Source: Anaerobacillus sp. (GTDB taxonomy: Bacteria > Bacillota > Bacilli > Bacillales > Anaerobacillaceae). Taken from it: DNA of 9,205 nt. Of the stretch, positions 1-6,630 are shown piece by piece (positions within the stretch are counted from its first letter, which is position 1; each line of letters starts with the position of its first letter). The translations under genes and the position numbers were made by a program. The notes below the pieces were generated by a model. That model saw only the letters and a list, made by a program, of their open reading frames with translations, was not told the DNA's origin and ran no database searches. The DNA lies in NCBI GenBank assembly GCA_007118195.1, contig SKSA01000304.1, positions 1 through 9,205 on the forward strand, given 5' to 3'.

Positions 1-420
1 ACCATTGTTTATGCTGTTGTGTTTTTCCTGTTAGGCTATTTATTATTTGCGACATTAGCTGCCTCGTTAGGTTCTCTTGTCAGCCGTATCGAAGATGTCA
101 ACCAAGTAATTACACCATTAAATTTATTAGTTATTTTAGCATTTTTAATTTCAATGTTCGGATTGCAAAACCCTGAATCTGTTTTTATTACGGTCACCTC
201 TTATATACCGTTTTTCACACCGATGATTATGTTCTTAAGAGTCGGCATGCTCGCCCTACCGTTGTGGGAAATTGTATTGGGGATTATTATTTTAGTTGGA
301 ACGATCATCTTCTTTGCAATCATTGGCGCGAGAATATATCGTGGTGGGGTGCTCCTATACGGGAAATCCTCCTCGTTTAAGGACATAAAAAAAGCGTTGA
401 TTTTATCGAAAAAAGAGTAA
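1..420 (+). CDS. yhaP: ABC-2 type transporter permease, C-terminal part (YhaP/NatB-like), 5' truncated by window edge
   Basis: The reading frame is open from base 1 and gives 139 residues, so only the C-terminal third of the protein is visible; B. subtilis YhaP is about 420 residues. It should be the membrane subunit of an ABC exporter, paired with an ATPase (YhaQ) encoded upstream of the window. Visible here are several hydrophobic helices: about residues 4-22, 41-57, a shorter one near 67-86, and a strong last helix near 89-112. A short basic cytoplasmic tail rich in K and S follows. The stretch after the first helix (SLVSRIEDVNQV) followed by a proline-containing helix is typical of NatB/ABC-2 exporters, in which the last helices surround a small outside loop. 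The link to yhaO and yhaN downstream matches B. subtilis order and is the main reason for YhaP over other ABC-2 permeases. The substrate is unknown; NatAB exports sodium, but that should not be carried over. Confidence 0.78.
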   Translation, partial: TIVYAVVFFLLGYLLFATLAASLGSLVSRIEDVNQVITPLNLLVILAFLISMFGLQNPESVFITVTSYIPFFTPMIMFLRVGMLALPLWEIVLGIIILVGTIIFFAIIGARIYRGGVLLYGKSSSFKDIKKALILSKKE

Positions 421-531
421 CTATGTTTCATTGCTTGGCACCGTCGCTTTCGCCAATTAGTATTGCCTTTAGCAGCACTGACTGCACTTACATTATTACC
501 ATATTATTAAAAAAAGTTAGCCACTGATTTT

Positions 532-572
532 AAAGATCACCGAAATACTCTTATTATTGGTGATCTTTTTTT
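532..572 (+). terminator. Rho-independent terminator after yhaP
   Basis: A perfect 10-bp stem, AAAGATCACC (532-541) with GGTGATCTTT (559-568), encloses a 17-nt AT-rich loop and runs into a T tract at 566-572. It ends the upstream transporter operon, so yhaO needs its own promoter. Confidence 0.88.
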
Positions 573-636
573 GTTGGTTAGTTGGTAGAAAGTTGGAAAG
601 GAGTCACTAGACTCTGGATGTCCCGAAAACCAACAA
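571..636. repeat. Short inverted-repeat segment between yhaP and yhaO
   Basis: TTGTTGGTT (571-579) is matched by AACCAACAA (628-636), a perfect 9-bp inverted repeat. Inside it lies a second small hairpin, GAGTC (601-605) with GACTC (610-614). The right arm runs directly into the heptamer array. The arrangement resembles a small dispersed intergenic repeat unit, but one copy alone cannot prove that. Confidence 0.45.
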
Positions 637-688
637 CTCAAAACTCAAAACTCAAAACTCAAAACTCAAAACTCAAAACTCAAAACTC
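635..688. repeat. 7-bp tandem repeat, unit AACTCAA, about 7.7 copies
   Basis: CTC recurs at exactly 7-base steps (637, 644, 651, 658, 665, 672, 679, 686) with AAAA between, giving seven perfect units and a partial one with no mismatch. It is noncoding and lies upstream of the yhaO promoter. Perfect short tandem arrays like this are prone to gain or lose copies by slippage. No function is evident. Confidence 0.95.
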
Positions 689-720
689 TTAATTATACAG
701 AACGAATGTTTTGTCTAAAA

Positions 721-729
721 TGTTATAAT
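721..729 (+). promoter_or_regulatory. Extended -10 promoter candidate for yhaO-yhaN
   Basis: TGTTATAAT has a perfect TATAAT (724-729) preceded by TGN, the extended -10 form used by sigma-A in Bacillus. There is no good -35 box at 16-18 bp, which is acceptable for extended -10 promoters. It follows the yhaP terminator and sits 41 bp before the yhaO start codon, so it is the natural promoter for yhaON. Confidence 0.6.
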
Positions 730-769
730 AAAAGAACAATTTTTAAGGAGTTTGAAATGAGGGAGAAAC

Positions 770-2008
770 ATGAAAAAAATTCGCTTTATCCATGGAGCCG
801 ATTTGCATTTAGATAGTCCATTTCAAGGCTTAAAGCATTTACCAGAACAATTATATAGCCGTATAAGTGAAAGTACGTTCAGTGCGCTTCAAAAGCTTGT
901 TTGTCATGCGATCAATTATGAAGTTGATTTCGTTATTTTAGCGGGCGATCTTTTTGACGGTGAGAACCGAAGTTTAAAAGCCCAATCGAGATTAAAAAAA
1001 GCGCTGGAACAGTTAAATGAGCACCGGATTGCATGCTACATTATCCACGGAAATCATGATCATTTAAAAGGAAATTGGGTCGAACTTTCATGGCCAGAAA
1101 ATGTATTTTTCTTTAAAGATTCTGTTGATTGTTATGAGTTTAAAAAAGATGAGTTGTCTGTTCACATTTATGGTTATAGTTATCCAGAAAAAAGTGTGAA
1201 AGAAAATATCTCTTTAAAATATGAAAAGACGGGTAACGCCCATTTTCATATCGGCATACTCCACGGAACTGCCGAAGGTCAAGTGGAACACGATTTGTAT
1301 GCACCTTTTTCCGTGAAACAGTTAATAGAAAAAGACTTTGATTATTGGGCGCTAGGCCACATTCATAAAAGGCAAATACTTCATAACGATCCGTACGTTT
1401 GTTATTCAGGGAATATTCAAGGCAGACATAAGAAGGAACAAGGGGAGAAAGGCGTTTTACTAGTAGAACTCGATGATACGAAACGATCAACGATCAACTT
1501 TTTACCTACTGCCGAAATTTATTGGGAAGAAGCTACGGTTTCAATCGATGGACTCAATGAAGTAGATGAACTTAAAAATCGCTGTGAAGCACTTCTAGAC
1601 GAACTCAAAAAATGTGACTACGGGTTATTTGTTATTTTACGCTTTACTGGTAGTGGTCCGTTGCACCATTATTTGGTAGATGAAGTAGACGAACTTGTTG
1701 ATGTTTTAAATATTGGGCAAGAAGAAAAAGTGAATTTTACGTTTATCGTCGATAAAAGCATAGAAACGCTTGGTGAATGGGATCGTGACGAGTTAAAGAA
1801 AGAGCAGCATTTGTTAAGTGACATTGTTACTGTCGTTGATCGTTTAAATGAAGAAGATAGTCCGTTAAATGACATGTTATCAGAAGCTTACGCGAACGCG
1901 AAACTCCGTAGTTACCTCAACGCTTTTAATGATGATGAGCAAAAACAATTATTAAAAGAAGCAGAGGACTATGTTTTAGCAACGTTATTAAAAGAAAGGG
2001 ACGAATGA
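770..2008 (+). CDS. yhaO: DNA repair metallophosphoesterase, SbcD/Mre11-like (YhaO)
   Basis: A 412-residue protein of the calcineurin-like phosphoesterase superfamily, close to the 408 or so of B. subtilis YhaO. The metal-binding motifs of an Mre11/SbcD nuclease appear in order: D-x-H at D11/H13, GDLFD with D60, GNHD at 94-97, H165 in ILHGT, and GHIH at 196-199. The catalytic core fills about residues 1-235. The rest is a charged, helical C-terminal region that in this family contacts the ATPase partner. Expected role: a manganese-dependent nuclease acting on DNA ends or structures together with YhaN, encoded one base downstream, in the cytoplasm or at the membrane. The ATG at 770 has a GGGAG site close by, at 4-nt spacing, and begins right at the conserved beta strand (KIRFIHGADLHLDSP). 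An alternative ATG at 757 lies in another frame. Biological substrate and phenotype are not known from the sequence. Confidence 0.94.
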   Translation: MKKIRFIHGADLHLDSPFQGLKHLPEQLYSRISESTFSALQKLVCHAINYEVDFVILAGDLFDGENRSLKAQSRLKKALEQLNEHRIACYIIHGNHDHLKGNWVELSWPENVFFFKDSVDCYEFKKDELSVHIYGYSYPEKSVKENISLKYEKTGNAHFHIGILHGTAEGQVEHDLYAPFSVKQLIEKDFDYWALGHIHKRQILHNDPYVCYSGNIQGRHKKEQGEKGVLLVELDDTKRSTINFLPTAEIYWEEATVSIDGLNEVDELKNRCEALLDELKKCDYGLFVILRFTGSGPLHHYLVDEVDELVDVLNIGQEEKVNFTFIVDKSIETLGEWDRDELKKEQHLLSDIVTVVDRLNEEDSPLNDMLSEAYANAKLRSYLNAFNDDEQKQLLKEAEDYVLATLLKERDE

Positions 2009-2009
2009 G

Positions 2010-5003
2010 ATGAAAATAACGAAATTACATATATACGGTTTTGGTCGTTTTCAAGATTATCAAATCAAATTGTCCGATGAGCCAATTCATATTTTTTTAG
2101 GTGAAAATGAGGCAGGGAAATCGACCGTTATGGCATTTATTCGTTGTATTTTATTCGGTTTCCCAACGAGGGTGCAAAGTGAATTACGTTATGAACCTAG
2201 GCTGGGTGGACGTTACGGAGGTAGTATCACGATTGAGACGGATTATTTTGGGGAAGTGACCATCGAGCGAGTGAGTGGAAAAGCTACTGGTGATGTTAAA
2301 GTATATTTTAATGATGGTACGATCGGTAGCGAAGCAGAACTCAAGCTCGTTTTAGGAGAAATAGATCGAACAATTTTTACAGGAATATACTCATTTGGGG
2401 TAACAGATTTACAAACAATTGAGCAGTTAAATTCTGAGGAACTAAATCAATTTATGTACGGTGTCGGAATATCAGGTAGAAATAGTCTTTTAGAAATCGA
2501 GAAAAAAACAGAAAAAACAATCCACTCTCTTTATAAGCCTACAGGAAGAAAACCAGTGATTAATAAACGATTGAACAAAGTGGCTGATCTAGAAGAAAAG
2601 CTAAATTTGTGGAGGAATAAACTGAATGAGCACGAGCAGTTAGTTAAACAACGAGAAGTTATAACAGAAAAGATTGAAAAGTTAATCGAGGAAAAAAGGT
2701 TATTAAATCAATCGTTCCGTTATTATGAGAAGCTACAATCGATTGCTCCAGTAGTGCTTGAAAAAAGAATGTATGAAAATAGGTTACTTCAATTACCTTC
2801 TTACGAACCATTTCCTGAAGATGGTATTGAACGGTTTGAAAAGCTCCAAGACAGTCTCGTTTTAGTTGAAGCTGAATTAACCGATCTTGAAGAAAAGCTT
2901 ACACAGATTACGAATGATATAAAAAGTCTTAATGTTCCTGAAAACCTAGTTCAGCTAGAAGAAGCAGTAGCGGATGTCAGAGAGACAGGAAAGGTGTATG
3001 AAAGTAAACGAGAAGAAACCGGTTTATTGCAACAACAAATTCAATATGAAGAAGAAGAATATCAACTGTTGAAAGAAAAAGTAGGATTAGACGGTGGCGA
3101 CGAGGCGAGTTGTGAAACGAGCTTTCTAGCAGAGCAACAGTTAAATAAGCTTTGTGAGGATGAAGCCTCATGTAAACAGCAAGAACAAATCCTACATGCC
3201 CAGTTCCAACAAGCTAAAGCTGTGCTTGATGAAAAAGAGCTACAGATTAAAAAGATTCAATCAAAGCGATTAAGTGATGAAGAAAGATGTAAATTAGAAA
3301 AAAAAGTTTCAGCAAGGAAAACAGAAGCAGAGCTCGAACAACATTTGCGGTTAATAGATGAAACGATTGATCAACTGACGAGCCAATTGAACTTAATAAC
3401 ACCTTCAAAAAAAAGTCGCCATCATTTTATTTTTACGATCAGTAGTTTAGTCATTTTGATTGGAGCCCTATTCCTTTTCTTTAGTGACCAGCTCTATTTA
3501 GCGTTAGCATCATTTGTTATTGCGATGATCATATTTTTGGGTTCGAAACTACAGCAGAAAGACCCTTATCATAAAATTTTTGAAGACTTAAATACTCAAA
3601 AAGAAAAGCAAATGGAAACGAGACAGATGATTATCGAGGAACTTGAGACTAATCATCAACAACCACATGAACAAATCGATGAAACTTTAAAAAAAGATGA
3701 TCAACTTCGAGATGAGTTGTTTTTTAAGGAACTAAATGTAAAAGAAGCAAAACAAAACTATGAGTCCGTTTGTAAACAATTAGATCAAGCGGAGGCACTA
3801 CAAGGAGAAATCCAAGGAAAATTAACGGTTTGGGCGACGGATCATCGGTACCCGTTACATTTAAGTGCTACTGATTATAAAAAAATATTTGTCCTAGTCG
3901 AACAGTTAAAGGATAAGCACCGCAAGCTTACTTATTTAAAAAATAAACGAACGACGCTTGAAAGTGAAATGAAAGAGTTCGAGATGAAAGTAAGTACACT
4001 ATGTAATACTTTATCCTTAGAATATAATGTTAAAAACCATTTGCAAGCGATCGAAAAGCTAACACAGGTATTAAAGGAAGAAAAAGAAGTAGAGCGTAAG
4101 TACGAAAAGCTAGTTCATCAAGAAAATGAAATTCAAGAAAAACGTAAAACATTACAAACGAAGCAGCATCATTTTAAGAGTGAAATTAAAAAGCTATTTA
4201 CTATTGCTCAATTAAATTCTGAAGAAAGCTTTCGTCAAAAAGGTAAAGCTTGGAAAGAAAGTTTGGAAATCAACGAACGTCTTCGAGTGTTAAAAAGTCA
4301 AATTGCGCCGCTTGTTCATAATGATGAAGAGCTTACCATACTAGAAAGAGATGTTTTAAACAAAAGAGAGGAGTTAGAAGAAACGATTGGACAGTTAGAA
4401 AAGAGAATTAGTTCGTATTGGGAAGAAGAAAAAAAATTACACGAACGTTTAGCTGAGGTTAAGTTAAAAATTAAAGAAATAGAAGATGGTAGCAGTTATT
4501 CCGAAGCTTTACATAATTTTGAAAATGAAAAGGGTATTCTAAAAGAAGAGGTAAGAAAATGGGCTTTCCATCGTACCGTCCAACTTTTAATTGAAAAAGC
4601 AAAAGCGGTGTATGAAAAAGAAAGACAACCTTTAGTTATACAAGAGGCAACGAAATTGTTTTCGTATATGACGAATAAACAATACAATCAGCTTTTTGCA
4701 CCTGTTGGTGAACAAAGACTTTTCGTCAAGCGACATGATGGATTAAGGTTTGAGCCAAGTGAGTTAAGTCAAGGAACGCGTGAACAACTGTATTTAGCGC
4801 TTCGCTGGGCGTTAGCAACTGTTCATTCAAAGGAAACGGCATTTCCGATTTTTATTGATGATATTTTTGTGAATTTCGATGAGAAAAGACGTTCACAAGC
4901 CATTCATTTGCTCAATGAAATGGCTAAAAAACATCAAGTCATCTTTTTCACTTGTCATCCATTGATCGCCTCAGAAATAGCAACTGAACATTATAAATTG
5001 TAA
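2010..5003 (+). CDS. yhaN: SbcC/Rad50-like AAA ATPase with membrane hairpin (YhaN)
   Basis: A 997-residue SMC-like ATPase; B. subtilis YhaN is about 960. The N-terminal half-ATPase has a Walker A, GENEAGKST (31-39). The C-terminal half has the ABC signature SQGTREQ (920-926) and Walker B with FIDDIF (D950, D951). Between them run two long charged heptad-rich stretches, roughly 180-460 and 520-840, expected to fold back as an antiparallel coiled coil. At the turn there is no CxxC zinc hook. Instead there are two hydrophobic helices, about 473-491 and 495-511, separated by only three residues (SDQ), suggesting insertion into the membrane as a hairpin. The start ATG is one base after the yhaO stop with AAGGGA 8 nt upstream, so the pair is translationally coupled and probably forms one complex. 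ATP binding is expected to gate the nuclease, as in Mre11-Rad50. The physiological job is not established here. Confidence 0.94.
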   Translation: MKITKLHIYGFGRFQDYQIKLSDEPIHIFLGENEAGKSTVMAFIRCILFGFPTRVQSELRYEPRLGGRYGGSITIETDYFGEVTIERVSGKATGDVKVYFNDGTIGSEAELKLVLGEIDRTIFTGIYSFGVTDLQTIEQLNSEELNQFMYGVGISGRNSLLEIEKKTEKTIHSLYKPTGRKPVINKRLNKVADLEEKLNLWRNKLNEHEQLVKQREVITEKIEKLIEEKRLLNQSFRYYEKLQSIAPVVLEKRMYENRLLQLPSYEPFPEDGIERFEKLQDSLVLVEAELTDLEEKLTQITNDIKSLNVPENLVQLEEAVADVRETGKVYESKREETGLLQQQIQYEEEEYQLLKEKVGLDGGDEASCETSFLAEQQLNKLCEDEASCKQQEQILHAQFQQAKAVLDEKELQIKKIQSKRLSDEERCKLEKKVSARKTEAELEQHLRLIDETIDQLTSQLNLITPSKKSRHHFIFTISSLVILIGALFLFFSDQLYLALASFVIAMIIFLGSKLQQKDPYHKIFEDLNTQKEKQMETRQMIIEELETNHQQPHEQIDETLKKDDQLRDELFFKELNVKEAKQNYESVCKQLDQAEALQGEIQGKLTVWATDHRYPLHLSATDYKKIFVLVEQLKDKHRKLTYLKNKRTTLESEMKEFEMKVSTLCNTLSLEYNVKNHLQAIEKLTQVLKEEKEVERKYEKLVHQENEIQEKRKTLQTKQHHFKSEIKKLFTIAQLNSEESFRQKGKAWKESLEINERLRVLKSQIAPLVHNDEELTILERDVLNKREELEETIGQLEKRISSYWEEEKKLHERLAEVKLKIKEIEDGSSYSEALHNFENEKGILKEEVRKWAFHRTVQLLIEKAKAVYEKERQPLVIQEATKLFSYMTNKQYNQLFAPVGEQRLFVKRHDGLRFEPSELSQGTREQLYLALRWALATVHSKETAFPIFIDDIFVNFDEKRRSQAIHLLNEMAKKHQVIFFTCHPLIASEIATEHYKL

Positions 5004-5024
5004 TTTTAAACAATCTCCTATAAA

Positions 5025-5049
5025 CTTTGACGGAGGTAGACCGTTAAAG
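5025..5049 (+). other. Hairpin downstream of yhaN
   Basis: CTTTGACGG (5025-5033) pairs with CCGTTAAAG (5041-5049), nine pairs including one G-U, with a 7-nt loop (AGGTAGA). No T tract follows, so it is a poor rho-independent terminator. It may stabilise the 3' end of the yhaON transcript, or it may be only a partial stop signal. Confidence 0.45.
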
Positions 5050-5065
5050 GAGCGAATCAAACGTT

Positions 5066-5095
5066 TTGTGAGACAAGTCAAATTTTCGATATAAA
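5066..5095 (+). promoter_or_regulatory. Weak sigma-A promoter candidate for the gbsR-like gene
   Basis: TTGTGA (5066-5071) and TATAAA (5090-5095) are separated by 18 bp, a tolerable match to TTGACA/TATAAT. A second weaker choice is TTGAAC (5132-5137) with TTCAAT (5155-5160) at 17 bp. Either would lie ahead of the regulator; the sequence does not decide between them. Confidence 0.35.
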
Positions 5096-5115
5096 AGCTT
5101 TTCATGTGAGCAAAG

Positions 5116-5132
5116 AACTGATAAAATCAGTT
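5116..5132. promoter_or_regulatory. Palindrome, possible operator of the GbsR-like regulator
   Basis: AACTGAT (5116-5122) and ATCAGTT (5126-5132) form a perfect 7-bp inverted repeat around AAA. CAGT (5137-5140) and ACTG (5145-5148) form a smaller one just after it. MarR-type dimers bind short inverted repeats like these and often control their own genes, so an autoregulatory site is plausible. A transcript hairpin is the alternative reading. Confidence 0.35.
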
Positions 5133-5204
5133 TGAACAGTTTTTACTGAACTATTTCAATTATTTTTTTAGACTGTTTCGTACGAGGAGTAACTGCGAAA
5201 AGCA

Positions 5205-5270
5205 ATGCTCTTTAAAAAAAGAGCTATATTAAAAGAAGTTGATGAAATAGAAGCAATACAGTTTAACTAA
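5205..5270 (+). CDS. Possible 21-residue small ORF upstream of the gbsR-like gene (doubtful)
   Basis: ATG at 5205 opens a 21-codon frame ending with TAA at 5268-5270, next to the GGAGG of the following gene. The peptide begins MLFKKRAILK and continues with an acidic stretch, a composition that looks more protein-like than random AT-rich sequence. Against it, the nearest Shine-Dalgarno (AGGAG, 5185-5189) is 15 nt from the ATG, too far for efficient use, and the start of the frame lies within a GCTCTTT/AAAGAGC hairpin (5207-5213 with 5218-5224). It may be a leader peptide, a remnant, or noise. Confidence 0.22.
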   Translation: MLFKKRAILKEVDEIEAIQFN

Positions 5271-5286
5271 GTTGGAGGTTATCCGG

Positions 5287-5862
5287 TTGGTAAATGATAA
5301 GCAAGAAACATCAATGCATGATGAAAAAGAATGGGCAAAGTATGAAGAAACAAAAGAGCAATTTATTCAAAGTATTGCAAAAAATATGAATTTATATGGG
5401 ATTACACCCTCAATTGGTCGATTATACGGAGCTCTTTACTTTTCGGATGAGCCGATGACTCTAGACGATATGAGAGAAGCTCTTGGCATGAGCAAAACTA
5501 GTATGAGTACTGGTGTTAGAACTTTGCAAGATATGAAAATGGTTGAGCCGGTATTTAAGCGGGGAGTACGAAAGGATTTATATCGTACAGAAGAAGATTG
5601 GTACAAATCGTTTTCGGCATTATTTTCTCGCACATGGAAAAAGGCTACTGAAACAAATATAGAGGAAATGGTTGAGGCTAAAGAAGAGTTAGAAAAGCTG
5701 TATGAACGAACAGATGATACGCTTTTAAAGGAAAGGATTAATGAGGATTTTCATAGGCTTGATTATGCAAAGGACTATTATGAGTGGCTACTCCGTTTCG
5801 TTCAAGTTGTAGAAACTGGGGAAATTTTCAAGATGATCCCAAAAACAAAGCCGAAATCATAA
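5287..5862 (+). CDS. GbsR/MarR-family winged-helix transcriptional regulator
   Basis: A 191-residue DNA-binding regulator. The conserved core starts near residue 27 (IQSIAKNMNLYG, then TPSIGRLYGALYF). The winged helix-turn-helix covers about 57-100, with MTLDDMREALGMSK as the first helices and TSMSTGVRTLQD (71-82) as the recognition helix. A helical dimerisation and ligand region follows, ending FVQVVETGEIF. This matches the GbsR/OpcR/OpuAR group, which in B. subtilis represses glycine betaine synthesis and uptake genes and senses choline or betaine. No gbsAB or opu gene is in this window, so the target and ligand are open and no symbol is given. I chose TTG at 5287 because GGAGG (5274-5278) sits 8 nt before it. 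An in-frame TTG at 5272 would overlap that ribosome site and is rejected. The gene has its own terminator and sits inside what is a continuous yhaN-yhaM neighbourhood in B. subtilis. Confidence 0.82.
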   Translation: MVNDKQETSMHDEKEWAKYEETKEQFIQSIAKNMNLYGITPSIGRLYGALYFSDEPMTLDDMREALGMSKTSMSTGVRTLQDMKMVEPVFKRGVRKDLYRTEEDWYKSFSALFSRTWKKATETNIEEMVEAKEELEKLYERTDDTLLKERINEDFHRLDYAKDYYEWLLRFVQVVETGEIFKMIPKTKPKS

Positions 5863-5893
5863 ATCCTACTGACAAAAAGGTAGGATTTTTTTT
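5861..5893 (+). terminator. Rho-independent terminator after the gbsR-like gene
   Basis: AAATCCTAC (5861-5869) pairs with GTAGGATTT (5880-5888), 9 bp with a 10-nt A-rich loop, followed by an eight-T run (5886-5893). The stem begins within the TAA stop codon. It separates the regulator from cssR, which must therefore have its own promoter in the 59 bases that follow. Confidence 0.92.
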
Positions 5894-5928
5894 ATTTTTC
5901 GATAAAATAGAAGTAAGGGCATTTACAT

Positions 5929-5940
5929 TATGATTATAAA
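5929..5940 (+). promoter_or_regulatory. -10-like sequence ahead of cssR
   Basis: TATGAT (5929-5934) and TATAAA (5935-5940) are the only good -10 candidates between the terminator and cssR. Neither has a recognisable -35 box at 16-18 bp. A promoter that needs an activator, for example the response regulator itself, would fit, but that is inference. If TATAAA is used, the transcript would start only a few bases before the cssR ATG. Confidence 0.25.
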
Positions 5941-5952
5941 GGATGAGATAAA

Positions 5953-6630
5953 ATGGAGAAATATATTATTAATTTAGTGGAGGATGAAAAAAACTTAGCT
6001 GAAATCATAAAGGCTTATATGAGCAGGGAAGGCTGGGAGGTCCATCATTTTCCGGATGGACAAGACGCGTACGAGGCGATTAACAACGCAACTCCACATT
6101 TATGGGTTTTAGATATCATGCTGCCAAATATGGATGGTTATCAACTTTTAAAAGCGATTAAAACGAAGCATGACACACCAGTTATTTTTATATCTGCGAG
6201 AGACAAAGATTTAGATCGAGTATTAGGTTTGGAATTAGGAAGCGATGATTATTTAGCAAAGCCGTTTTTACCTGAGGAATTAATTATCCGTGTCAAAAGA
6301 ATTTTATCAAGGGCGTATAGTACCTCAACACAAGAAGAAGAAAAACGAGTGGAAGTAAACGGCTACTTTATTGATGCAAAGACGAGGAATATTTATGACG
6401 GCAATGAAATATTAGAAATGACGACGAAAGAGTTAGATTTAATTATTTTACTGACATCTAAGATTGGTAAGGCATTTTCGCGAGAAGAAATTATTGACTA
6501 CGTCTGGGGTTCCGATTATTACGGCTCTGAGCGTGCGGTAGACGACGTTGTTCGCAGAATTCGAAAAAAATTACCACGTCTTCATGTCGAAACACTTTAC
6601 GGTTTTGGGTATAGGGTCTTATCTTCATGA
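5953..6630 (+). CDS. cssR: OmpR/PhoB-family response regulator, CssR-like
   Basis: A 225-residue response regulator, the same length as B. subtilis CssR and similar along its whole length. The receiver domain (1-115) has the acidic pair E10/D11, the phosphorylated aspartate D54 within WVLDIMLPNMDGY, S81 in FISARD, and K103 in AKPFLP. A short linker (about 120-132) leads to a winged-helix DNA-binding domain (133-225) with recognition helix RAVDDVVRRIRKK (194-206) and the usual YGFGYR wing (216-221). In B. subtilis CssR is phosphorylated by CssS when misfolded exported protein accumulates at the membrane-wall interface and activates htrA and htrB, which encode quality-control proteases. The phrases PHLWVLDIMLP and ISARDKDLDRVLGLELGSDDY are particularly CssR-like. 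ATG at 5953 is preceded by AAAGG (5938-5942). The stop overlaps the kinase start. No htrA or htrB gene is visible here. Confidence 0.86.
   Translation: MEKYIINLVEDEKNLAEIIKAYMSREGWEVHHFPDGQDAYEAINNATPHLWVLDIMLPNMDGYQLLKAIKTKHDTPVIFISARDKDLDRVLGLELGSDDYLAKPFLPEELIIRVKRILSRAYSTSTQEEEKRVEVNGYFIDAKTRNIYDGNEILEMTTKELDLIILLTSKIGKAFSREEIIDYVWGSDYYGSERAVDDVVRRIRKKLPRLHVETLYGFGYRVLSS

Noticed and set aside
423..527. 34-codon ATG frame just after yhaP
   Set aside because: It has no ribosome binding site, its composition looks random, and the neighbouring frame is more protein-like.
635..688. Possible CRISPR array from regularly spaced repeats
   Set aside because: The unit is 7 bp and directly tandem, with no spacers and no cas genes. 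It is a simple tandem repeat.
1140..1490. 116-codon minus-strand frame inside yhaO
   Set aside because: It is opposite a strongly conserved phosphoesterase core, with no Shine-Dalgarno and no recognisable motif; the same holds for the other minus-strand frames at 201-431, 1669-1875, 2977-3171, 4496-4687, 5436-5633 and 6735-6959.
5207..5224. GCTCTTT/AAAGAGC hairpin as a terminator
   Set aside because: No T tract follows on the + strand and it lies just ahead of a gene; an RNA structure is possible but termination is not supported.
5272..5286. TTG 5272 as the start of the GbsR-like protein
   Set aside because: It overlaps the GGAGG that is correctly spaced for TTG 5287, and the extra five residues are not family-like.
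5894..5952. CssR operator repeats (htrA-type octamers) ahead of cssR
   Set aside because: I looked for repeated TTTTCA-like octamers such as those described upstream of B. subtilis htrA and htrB and found none in this gap.
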